64,000 nt of DNA from Linnemannia schmuckeri. Lineage: Eukaryota; Mortierellomycota; Mortierellomycetes; Mortierellales; Mortierellaceae. The notes beneath the pieces are model-generated. The model had not been told where the DNA came from and did no database searches. It saw only the letters and a list, made by a program, of their open reading frames with translations. A program made the position numbers and the translations under genes. Shown here piece after piece: positions 20,170-30,479 of the stretch. The stretch is taken from positions 124,001-188,000 of the forward strand of contig JANATG010000004.1 of assembly GCA_029449235.1 (NCBI GenBank). The letters are read 5' to 3'. Position 1 is the first letter of the stretch. The number at the start of each line of letters is the position of its first letter.

Positions 20170-21722
20170 AAGAGGGAAGACATAGGCGTTTATTATGACG
20201 GAGGGCGCAATCAGTTTTCATATATTATATTTCGGTTTATGAAGGGCAAGGTATCAGAGGTTAAGATGTCTCCAAGTCTGCGCCTCTCATCAGCAAATAC
20301 ACACCAGCACTGAATATTGGCTGCCAAACTCATGAGCAAAGAAAGTACTTTATGACATCCACTTTTCAAAGCTACACAAGAAAGGAAGCATTGGACTAGG
20401 AAATACACCCACCAACATGGCACGAGTTGAGGCAGCGACCGTAGGTAACTGCCCGATATCAGGTGAGGCACCTTTGTGTTAAAGTATTTCGATATCATTT
20501 GTTTGATTTGGAGAAGGGCGAACTCACTACAGACAACCCTGTCGATGGAGATAGTGTTAACAATAGCGTTACAATTGCGATTTTGATAGTCGCGATAATG
20601 CGTTCAAAAATCGTTGCGTTTGAGAACATCATATCAAGTGCTGGGCATGTCGGCGAGAAAGTACCTATCATCCAGGAGAGAGTCAACAACGATGAGGCGA
20701 TTGTGCGCTTGGCACGTTTGAGGCAACGTTAGAGACAATAGAGCTTCTTCGTTCCTGTTGCCGGCCTGGATACCCCTTGGCACAAGTAAGAGAAGACTGA
20801 AGCAAAGTAGAGGGCGATATGATGCGCTTTTATGTGGAGGGAGGAAGAACATTTAAAAAATAGGGGGAACAAGTAGGAAACCGCAATAGATCATTCGCCA
20901 ATGAGATTGTTTTATCACTCATCCAAGGCACACACTCGTCCGCACACTTTCCCTTTTCCCTCGCTCCCTCTCACTTTGTTCCTCACTTCAAAAAAATACA
21001 AAGCAAAACTACTTCCATTCACCAAAAGCCACATAGCTTCGGGATCGTAATTAACTCAGCATCCCATTAGAGAAGCGACAATAGCTAATGACCACGAGGA
21101 AGGTAAGGAGCCAAGAAAATCGATCAAACGACAAGGGAAAGCACGGACCACATCGACGTCACCGTACTCGGTCTATTTTGTGCGTCGATGGGCTTCCCTG
21201 CGTCGCACTGAACTGTAACTTGTTTGTGCATGTTGATCACCATTACATTCCAAACACATCGTTTCATTCCTTGGACAATTTGGATCAACATCACTGGAAT
21301 AAAGGATCGACATCACCAAAACTAAAATGTAAAGACTTGGGAATCCTTATCTTTAAATAGGGCTTTCGGACACACCCGATTAGAGGAAGTATGCAGGAAG
21401 CCGGAATCGCAGTGAAACTGTCGGAAGCCAGGAGTAGCTAGCAAAGTGATACGAAAGAACCTCGAAGCATTCAGGAAAGCAAACAAACAATGTTGAGACA
21501 TAAAGCAGGCAATGCGTTGGCGATTGCACAAACAACGTGATATTCAACCGAATTGGAATATTTAAAAACAGCATTGTTCACAGCGCGCAAAAGGATGGAA
21601 CCGTCATTGACAAGGAAACCTAGGTCGTGTGCTGTGTGTTGGCTATGATTGCTCATGCATCGTTCCCGTTTATCTTTTCCGCCACTCTAAATAGTACTCG
21701 AGAGCGAGCCTACAACTACCCA
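20170..21722. other. Intergenic, no gene recognised
   Basis: Several short frames on both strands, none with a recognisable domain or coherent splicing. The last ~60 bp are the leader of the polo-box gene. Confidence 0.4.
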
Positions 21723-23320
21723 ATGTCACTAAAACGGGCCGCCTCAGCATTATCCTCAGTGTCAGCACCATCAGGGTCGACAGCAATTGACATGAACTCG
21801 CCACTCTCAAACAAGACTGGTAAAGTTCGTCGCTCCAATGCGAAAAAGCCAATGGCTGTACCCCGGAAACTAGGCATCCAGGAAGAAACGGAGCTGTACC
21901 TCCGCACACTGATCGAGAATCGCCGTGCAGGACGCCTGGAGAACCCAACAGGAGACGATCTTGCGCCGATAGCGCCAGAGGTGTTTGTTAACGGCTGGAT
22001 CTACGCCCATAGTAAATATGGACTCGGTTTCCGGTTGTCCAATGGTGTGCATGGTGTCGCCTGTAACGACAACATGACTGTCGTTATGTCACCCAACGGA
22101 ATGTGTGTAGCTCTGATCCTTTGTCTTTGAAAAAGTTTAATGACTTTTAGACTAAATATCTAATTTTCTCTCGCTACTACTCAATATGGTCGTCTATTTA
22201 GAGATCTCGAGGTCATTCATGGAACACGATTATTCGAACCCTACAATTTAAAACGCAAACGCAAACGCAGACGTCCCATAGACAGTGCCGATTCTTCTCT
22301 CTCCTCACGCGCTACCAAGGAGCTCGACACATATAACGAGATGGACGACCAGGACCGTCTAAAAACGCTGGAGCGCTCTTACTTTCAGATGGGAAATATC
22401 CCTCCCCAATTCGCAAAAAATGTGGGAAATATCTTTCATAGGTCTTTGCCAAGAAGTGCGCGGGGCGACGCATGGACATTTGTCGACGAGGACCTGAAGC
22501 AGGACATGCCATTTCTAACGGACAATTTCAAATACGATTACTATGTCGTCTGTCTTAGCAACGGCGTCATCCAGGTATTACTATGCACGTATTGTTGTCA
22601 ACTGTAGTCGCATGATTTTTTTCTTTGGCGCAACTCAATTCGATTGCTCATCAACATTATTATTAATTCATTGCTTAGGTTGACTTTCCGGATAAATCGA
22701 CCATACTTTTGTCGCAACGCGGTCGGGTTTTAACATTCATGGATGGTGAAGAGAAGAACCGTCGAGTGACGCTCATGACACACCAGGCCTTCTCTGCAGA
22801 ATTCTTCTATGCTCTGGATGACCCTAAGGACCAGGCCATAACTATTCAGGACGAGTTGGATCAGATCAACCAGACTAGGGACATTCAGGGTGCGCTTGAT
22901 CAACAACGCGACCTATGCGACCGACATAAGGATGGTGACCACAGCGGCGACGACAAGTGTAGGGTCCAAACTCGGGAGACCAGACCTTTGTTCGATTCTG
23001 ACAAGGATACTGATCTGTGTTTATTCCCACGTCCTAGCTTGGCCAGCCAGAATGCCAAGGCATCACAGGGTATTCTACCATTGACCCAAGACTTGTTGGC
23101 GGCTGGACAGGATGCATCCCAGATCGAGGAGAGGCCGTTAACGAGCGATGATAAGCAGGTGGTGATTCGACAGATGACCTTCAAGACGCTACATGAAGAG
23201 ATTGTACTTCGTCTTCGCATTGCGCAACGGTTGATGAGGGAGCGAGCGATTTTGTTGGCGAAGGAGCGGTTGAAGAAGGAAAAAGAAGAGAGGGCTAAGA
23301 AGCGTCGCCAATGCGACTAA
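21723..23320 (+). CDS. Polo-box protein without a kinase domain
   Basis: Three exons, 21723-22102, 22202-22574 and 22679-23320, all in phase, giving 464 residues. Residues ~85-130 form polo box 1 (VNGWIYAHSKYGLGFRLSNG, then DNMTVVMSPNG) and ~235-275 polo box 2 (YYVVCLSNGVIQVDFPDKST). No Ser/Thr kinase motifs (GxGxxG, HRD, DFG) occur in the protein or in the upstream 1.5 kb. The N-terminus is a short basic region; the C-terminal ~180 residues are charged and end in a Lys/Arg/Glu-rich helix. By alignment from memory to PLK1, the phosphate-binding His/Lys pair of polo box 2 is replaced (PDKST in place of QDHTK). It may be a scaffold or decoy that uses polo-box binding without kinase activity. 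The start at 21723 is chosen over 21627 because the upstream part looks like leader. Confidence 0.75.
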
Positions 23321-24394
23321 CATCAACCATGGCCATTTAAAAAAATAATCTCCTACGTCTCATTGAAGGTGTATAAAGAGATTTTGTTTTATCTACTAAA
23401 GTTTTCTCCGAAAAAAAAGAAAAATACGGTGATAGAGAGCAGTGAGGAGAAAAAAGGCCATTAATGACGGACATGAAAACTAGATTTTGAATGCACTGGT
23501 AGGACTTAATCCAGTCATGTCCATCTTAGTTATACACCACACTCGACTGGTAATATTCTTATTGCCTGCGCTCATTCTCTCCACATCCTCAAGAGTACCG
23601 AGTCCGATTTTGACACCATAGATTCTATCACTCGCACCTGTCAATCAAAATTCCATCTCACTCCGACCCTTAGCCGCTTTCGAGTTCATTTCAGTTAGGA
23701 ACGTGACGCCCTGAAAGGCCTGAGCCACTGAGAAACAAGTGGAGACGGAGGAGGCGATAGCGGAAAATTTCATCGTGAGGATCCGGTTTCGTAATATCCA
23801 AGGGGAAATACTGGTCAGCTATTTCAGTTATCGTTACTCGGGAAGCACAATCTTAAAGGCTTACTAACATAACCTTACAGAGTCTGGTAGGGAAGAGTAG
23901 ATTGCTTGAGGTTGTGGTGCTCTGCCGAGGATTCTGCAAGGGAGACTGCCTTGTGGTGAGCTTTGTGAGGGAGCAAGTTGGCGTGGTAAGGATCAAATTG
24001 CCTGGGAGGCAATGCCCTATACGATAAAAGGAAAACCAAGTTGCTTGGGCAGCATGGCTTCGAAGGCAAGGTTACTTCTTGGGAAAATAAAGAGAAGTAG
24101 CGCAAGGCCTGGTGTCGTTGAATGATTATCTATAGCTTTAATTGTCTCCAATATACAACTACCTATTAATTATTTTGCTATGCTTGCATGGACACCTGCG
24201 CCAATGGGTTTAGACCATTGCTTGCATGCGGTCATGTGCGCAAGCCACACAGTCAAAAAAATCAAAAGGAAGAAATCAGTTGGCAAAAGGTGTGACCTAT
24301 GCTCTTCTACTCCTTCCTCTTCCCTTACCGTTGGAACCTCTTGTGCTCATCATCTCCTCGTTTTCACCCAGTGTTGTTTCAACTCGACAACCAT
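23321..24394. other. Intergenic, no gene seen
   Basis: Non-coding flank. Bases ~24200-24380 loosely resemble 37830-38010 upstream of the broken NACHT gene. Confidence 0.45.
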
Positions 24395-25060
24395 TCAATA
24401 TTTGCTGTACACAGTTTAATTTGACTCATATCGATCTTTATTTTATCTACCAAACAAACGCCCCTTTCTTCAAACAGTAAGAGGCCCGTCACGCTGACGG
24501 TAAACGTCCCTCGCCTTGACAGCACTCACCGACTCGACCGGGGACACCGTACCCCTGGGTTCAGTCTCCTTCAGGAACCCCATTATCGATCTAGAAAACA
24601 ATCATCTTCTTCACAAGCAGCCTCCACAAGAAATTGGGCAGACGCTGTGCCACAAACTAGGCCACATTGCTGCCAAATTTCTTGCCGGTCAGCATCGAAA
24701 GGGTTTGACCGGCGTCAAAGGCTTCGACGGCGACTGGATAACGTTCTGCGCGAGATTCGGAAAAGACGGTTTGGATCTCGGGCAGGGTGTTGTATGGCAT
24801 GGCGTAGAAGAGATTTGCGAGCGACATCGCATCCTGCATCGCCGTAAACGCTCCTAACGGCCATACATAAACAAAGAACAGAAGATTTTAGATGGGCACT
24901 CGGTTCTTTGAGATGTCAATGCTCGCGGCTTTAGAAAGTAAATGACGTGAAGTGTATCTTGTCCTCTTGCAGGGTTCAGCTTGTGGGAGGCTACAGACGT
25001 AAACACCCACGAAGAAAAACATGTTAGGAAAACGTGCGCTTGCCATCTGCAACTCAGCAC
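24395..25060 (-). pseudogene. FAD-monooxygenase 3'-end copy (broken)
   Basis: Close copy of the last two exons, last introns and 3' flank of the monooxygenase at 45416-47506 (its bases ~46980-47580). The minus strand reads AFTAMQDAMSLANLFYAMP and then TLPEIQTVF, matching that gene. A Leu codon has become TAG at about 24648 (GTGGCC-TAG-TTTGTG), and the final exon carries further changes. The 5' exons are absent, so this is a dead partial duplicate. Confidence 0.88.
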
Positions 25061-25137
25061 TTTTTTCAAACACAATTGACCCCTTCCTACTCACTCACTC
25101 TCTTCCTCTTCATCTGTAACTACCTCGGACCTCCCTG

Positions 25138-26330
25138 ATGGCTATAGCGTGCGACACATTCTTCTCGCTTCCAGAACTGGTCTCTGCTCTCGTCCCCTTC
25201 CTCTCAAGAACCGACCTGAGTCGAATGGCACGAATGAATCGCGCCCTTTACTCAATTTACACTCCACTATTTTGGCAAACACTCGACCTCGACAACCATA
25301 CCTTCTTGGCTCGCCTTCTCGACTCCCCGAAGGATACAGGCGCTTATTAGATCATGTAGATTCTATGCGCACCATTTCCTGGGGACCCGAGTTTTCTTGA
25401 ACTTCTTCAACTGCCTCTGGCATTATTTCAAAACGAACACGACAACACTCGCGCCTACTTACCAGTCAATAGCAACAGATGCTCTCGCACAGGGATTGAG
25501 GTGACATGAGCCTCATGCTCGTATTACCTGTACCGTCGTCTCCGCCTCTTCTTCGATTGAATCCACTACAGCATGCCTGATAGGTAGGCTTCCCTATGAC
25601 AAAGCTACGATCTGAATTATCTGCCCATTAATCGCAACAAACGCTTTCATTGGAATCTATGGCTAGCTCGACTCAACAGTGCGACTTGACCCATCTGGAG
25701 TGTACACAGCTAAACCTAAGGTCTCTTCGACCGGTTCGGGATCTATGCAGGACGTTCTCACAGCTGACTCAACTCAGGAATTTGCGCTAAGAGGCACAGA
25801 CAAACTTGTCGCATAATCGTCAAGCACTCCAGACTCTCTTCTTCAGCTGTCCGGGATTTTTGGTGGATGTGAACTTGCAATTGATGGCAATAGACATAAA
25901 ACCGGCTCTGTATATTGATACAGTGGTGGGAGATTAGAACCTTGACCAAGGATCCCTGGTTCTGCGAACAGGGCCGCTACGCTGCCTCAAGAGGCACTCC
26001 CTCCCTGCAATGACTCGTTTCGAGGCATTACCGATCACCAAGTCGTTCTTGGAACGATGTCCTGTGTTCGAGACTCCCGAAGTGCCATGTTTCGGCAGTT
26101 TTGTCCACAGTATCAAGTCTTTCCTCGAGTCGTTGGGCGAGCTGTGTCCTCTAGTCTCGGATCGTTCTTTCCCACAAGGGTGTTCTGAGCACTTGATGAG
26201 GATTATGGAGGTCCTTCCTCCGGCTCGACTAGGGAGTCTTTATTGCTGCTATGCCACTGGCCTAGACATGGTCCGAACGATTGCTGCTTTGACGCGATAT
26301 TCATGGACACTTCAATAAACTGAGCAAACT
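25138..26330 (+). pseudogene. F-box protein, truncated/decayed
   Basis: The ATG at 25138 opens a 70-residue frame. Residues ~8-50 look like an F-box (FFSLPELVSALVPFLSRTDL, then LYSIYTPLFWQTLDL), which would bind Skp1 in an SCF ubiquitin ligase. It ends at a stop at 25348-25350. Downstream, pieces of a leucine-rich substrate-recognition part continue in shifting frames, e.g. MTRFEALPITKSFLERCP from 26010 and a terminal piece to 26318. An inverted copy of the downstream part, without the F-box, lies at 47585-49385. A short F-box-only product remains possible. Confidence 0.65.
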
Positions 26331-27480
26331 TCCTGCACCCATGTCGCGGGCTCCATCACCTAAACGGTTCTGACGACCTATGGCGCTCTAGAGGTCTTTC
26401 GGGTGACTGATCGGGAAGTGTGGACTGTCTCTCAGAACGAAGGCGCTTTCTGGCTTGCCGTTGCTGATAGATATAATATACGACCGCGGTATTCCTCCCA
26501 CTGCACAACAATATCTTTCAAGTGAGGTGCAAGCCCAGTTCCCATCAACAACATGCACCGTATGCAAACAAGACTAGCTGTTGCCCCACCGTGCCCCCTC
26601 ACGTCCCTCCGTGAAGTTACCAAAAATCGTGAGCTTGGGAGCCGAGTAAAGACACCGGTGGAGCTTGACGCTGTTGAACGAGGGATTCGCGACGCGGAAG
26701 ACCTCAATAGTCGAAGCATAACGAAGAAAGGCCCTTACCGACTCCTTTCCATAGCTAAAGTAACATCCATTGCCATTCTATCTGTTCCGACGACACATCA
26801 ACTACCCCTCCCCCCTATGAATCCACGAATCAGGTCCGCAATCATAACATCGCTGTTCGCACTGCCCAAGGTATCGCTGCTCTTGTCAACAAACCAAAAA
26901 CGCACATCTGGCTGCCATATTTTGTTGTTTCCGCCCATTTTCTTTCCTTCTTTTCCTTTTCTGTTGCTTTGTTATTCTTTCTTTTCTTTATGCGTTGCTG
27001 GTGGTGGCAAAGACTAATGCCTTGCTATGCACTCAGTTTGTTAACCAGCTGTCGTTTTTACCTTGTGCTGCTCTCTTGCCATTCTTAGCCTGTAAGAAAC
27101 AAACTGATCCTCTTGCTGGCTGCGGCAATAGCTAATGCCTTGTGATACACTCAATTAACTAACCCATTGCATTTTTCACCTTGTGCTGCTCTAATGACAT
27201 GTTTAGCCCGTACGATACAGACGATCTTCCTTGCTAATCGTGGCGATGATTAGTATCGCCATTGTACATTGTCTTCCGTAATATGTCTTAATCCAGCTAT
27301 ATTTGTTGTTATTACCTTATGTAACTCTTGTCCATTTTGATACCTGCAGCTAATAGACTCTGCTCAGACTTCGTTGCTGAGCCTGGCAATGACTAGTGCT
27401 TTTGCATAAAAGCTCTTCGTGTTCGCTAGGTATGGCTAACACCGTGTCTCGTGGCTTCCATGTACAGCTGGTAAAATATT
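25650..27480. repeat. Segmental repeat R, copy 1
   Basis: About 1.8 kb that recurs inverted at 47585-49385 with high identity by eye. One edge is at GGAATCTATGG (about 25650) and the other at CTTCCATGTACAG (about 27460-27475). It contains the F-box gene's 3' part and a short tandem repeat. Confidence 0.85.
27000..27440. repeat. Degenerate tandem repeat (~115-130 bp unit)
   Basis: About three to four imperfect copies of a unit with shared words such as AATGCCTTG.TA.CACTCA, TTAACCAGCTG/TTAACTAACCC, CCTTGTGCTGCTCT and TAGCC.GTA.GA.AC. Present in the same form in the inverted copy at 47640-48060. Non-coding. Confidence 0.7.
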
Positions 27481-28204
27481 TATGGCAACCCGTCATTTAT
27501 ATTTTGTTCAATATATTAATATTTCTCTTGTCTTGGGAATCTCTGTCATACTTCCTTGAATAATAGGGCTCAAATAACCCATAGTTGTCTGAAAACTGCC
27601 GCATCTACTTTTTCTGCCTCATGGCGATATTATTTTTTTTGTTTTTTTTCAATACATATAGTAAAATACAGACTGGCAGTGTTAAATGTAATCCTCAAGG
27701 CGTACCAACGCTGATATCTCTAATGAAACTCTAATAACATTGAGTTTTGTCCAACACCTCACCATGAATGACTTTTGTCCCATGCTTCACCAGCATTGAC
27801 TTTTGTTACCACCACCGTATATGGTCCAAGTGCTACCAGTAAATTCTCTGGTAGATGTGCGTGTGAACCAAGAGAAATAACAAGTAGAAAGGTCCGGTTT
27901 TATTGTGCCCTTGTCTCTAAATAGATCTTGAACAGGGGCAAGTAGGCGGCCTATCTACGCTGTCAAATAAAAGGAAAAGAAACTGAATCTCCTGGTAAGA
28001 TTCACAATTACCCATAACACCAGATGCCTTATCTCGTCGACCGGGCCATCGAGAGTTGAATACCCTCTCGGTACAGCTTGATCCGGACTTCACCAGCGTC
28101 TGGCAGATGGTTATGAGGCGAACCCTCATCTCAGCCGATTTACGAAAGCTGCCTGCAGGGAAGCTCATTAACCCCCCCCCCCCCTTAGTAATGACGTTCT
28201 CTGT
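27481..28204. other. Intergenic; flank of retroelement relic
   Basis: AT-rich sequence with a short repeated phrase (TTGACTTTTGT / CACCA) at 27740-27810 and a C tract at about 28171-28185. No gene seen. Confidence 0.4.
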
Positions 28205-29130
28205 TTGCAACGTGATGATCTTTTTCACGTTTGTATCCTTGCTGACTCTGATCCACGTCTTTCTCTTCTCCACGACGTCTATGACTCTGTCGTAGTTGGT
28301 CATTTTGGCTTTGAGGAGACTTATGGCCATCTCCGGTCTCGTTTCTTCTGGCCTTTCGTGGCCAAGGATGTGCAGTATTACACTCGAACTTATGTGTTGT
28401 GCCAACGGACAAACCAGGCAACCAACTCTCTGCTGGCCTCCTCCAGCCGCTACCCATCCCAAACCGTCCCTGGCAGTCAGTGATCATGGAATCTGTTGGC
28501 CCTCTTCCCAAGACTCCTCGCGGCTTCAGTTCGATCGCAGTTTTTGTCGACAAACTTGGCAAGCAAGCCCACCTCGATCCCATCAACACCTTCGACAATG
28601 CTTCACAAGTCGTGGGTATTTTTTGTGACAACACTTTTCATCTCCATATATGTCCTAGCACTATTGTAGCAGACAGGAACGCAGTGGTTACTAGTCGGTT
28701 CTGGCCAAACACCATTCCAACTGGGATTTTCTTCTCCCCCGCCGCCGAGTTTTTGTCGTCAACAGTACAGTCAACGCATCCTCAGGAGTCGCACCATTTA
28801 TTTTTCAACGCCGGTACCCACTCCAACGTACCCATGGCCCTGCTGGCGCCCTCTCCTGGCTCCAACCATGTGGTCAAAGTCTTTGTGCAGTTACAGAACG
28901 AGGCACTCATGCTGACTAAATGGCCCTTTGCTCCTGCTTAGGAACGACAGACTGCCGCTGTGGATACTGGCTACCGCGACCATGACTTCAAATTCGGCGA
29001 CCATGTCCTTCTCAGTCTCGAGACCGTTACTTAGTCTGCTGGGCTGGTCGCACCCGCGTCTCACACAGCCTTCTGGCTTGCTTTGCTGACTCCTAAACCA
29101 TTGTCGAATAGTTGTCGCGGGTCTTCTTCC
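28205..29130 (+). mobile_element. Ty3/gypsy-type integrase relic
   Basis: Remnant of an LTR-retrotransposon pol gene. A zinc-binding head reads GHFGFEETYGHLRSRFFWP, then VLCQRTNQ (H-H-C-C plan, one C displaced). The integrase core follows in another frame: ESVGPLPKTPRGF, VFVDKLGKQAHL, STIVADRNAVVTSRFW. The first catalytic Asp appears as Glu, the second (ADRN) is kept, and the region of the third acidic residue is unrecognisable. A later part reads YRDHDFKFGDHVLLSLE and then a stop. No reverse transcriptase, LTR or primer site is seen. At least one frameshift lies near 28430. Confidence 0.8.
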
Positions 29131-29167
29131 GCCTTGACCCGCCACCCAAAGTGCTTTATTTTGATGA

Positions 29168-29715
29168 TCAAAGAGCTATTGCCTTACCGTCTTCAAGCAT
29201 GACAGTGCGTCCAGAATCCCAGGCTTCGAACATCGTCTCCTCCAGTATGACCTTCGAAATCAACTCCTTGGGCGTGAGATCATAGATGTTACCCATGATC
29301 ATCTCCATGGCACTAATGGGTAGAGGAAGATGTTTCGTCTTTGGACACATTGCCTGAGCCGCATGTGATCTCCATTCCGAGTTCTTGCTGCCGTTGCATG
29401 ACCGCTGTTTCTCTACTGCTTTGCTCGTTCCGCTTGAGAGATGATGAATGACCATCCACGGCACTGTCGACTCTGCTGTTGCCAATAAACGTACTACGCA
29501 ATGCAAAAGAAAGAAAGATAGAATGGATACTGAGCGGAAGGAAGCAGTTGAAGAACGACGTGTGTAAAAATGACTACTCTAATCGTGGTGCAGCCTTTGG
29601 TATCTTTACTTACGGTAAAGAGACCCGGCGCGGCCAAGATGTTGTAAAACGGCGACAATGGGATCACAAACTCGGGAAATATGTCTTCGAAATCGATGCG
29701 CAATGTGAGAAGCAA
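29168..29715 (-). pseudogene. FAD-monooxygenase internal fragment (broken)
   Basis: On the minus strand, 29705-29620 encodes the end of exon 3 of the local monooxygenase family (DIFPEFVIPLSPFYN, then LFT before a GTAAGT donor). About 29460-29170 encodes exon 4 (MVIHHLSSGTSKA, NSEW, IYDLTPKELISKVILEE, SGRTVML). The flavin-binding LLGD motif reads MLED, and no acceptable neighbouring exons are present. Dead fragment. Confidence 0.82.
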
Positions 29716-30479
29716 AAAAAGAGGGCGACAGTGAATTGGGGGAAAAAGAGGGGTAAATAAAATGAGGAAGGAGGAAAAGAAGGAAGAAAAGAATTTTGAA
29801 GTGAACTATGATAATGTCCAACGATTTGAAAGGGTGATTGAATCATATCACGTACAAAAACCAAGCATGGCCATTGACTCGCGTAAACAATAGTGAGGTA
29901 TAACGCGGTCTTGTACGCGTTTTTTTTGCTGGAAGGACGATAAAAGGTGGGAGAAAAAGCGCACAGGCAGGCACGCTCACGAGGAGAAATGAGAGCAATG
30001 GAGCATACTGACAATTATCGAAAACATTGTAGAGTATTCCCCCCTTGGCCTTACTGACCACATATGTTCTATCCCCTACTTGAGGCGATAAATAAGTAAA
30101 GGGTGAAATGGTAATATCAGGGACTGCTCTTTACCTTCGCTTTTGTACCTTTCCCCCTTCACAGGGCCACGGACACACCCATCGACTTCTTCCCACGCGT
30201 CCGTCTCCCCGCCCCTTTTGTCTGTCTTTGTCTGCTCCCTGCTCCCGTTCACTTTACACACACACACACACACTCCATCGCACTCACTCACTCACTTACT
30301 CACCTCGACTCACTCGAGCACACATTCAATCTCTTACTTTTTACTTTGTAGTCGGGATCCACTCAAATCTTTTTCTTTTTTTTTTTTCTTTTTTTTATTT
30401 TCATTGCCTATTTGGCTCACTACTATCTCTCTCACACTTCACCCTCTCGGTCTTTCCTCTCACAGGATATCGAAAAGCA
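29716..30479. other. Intergenic; leader of malonyl-CoA decarboxylase
   Basis: Pyrimidine-rich from 30130 on, with (CA)n near 30257-30275 and CTCACTCA runs. No gene recognised. Confidence 0.45.

Noticed and set aside
20211..20732. Frames at 20463-20732 (+) and 20495-20689 (-) as small genes
   Set aside because: No domain, no splice continuity and no homologue elsewhere in the window; composition is compatible with chance.
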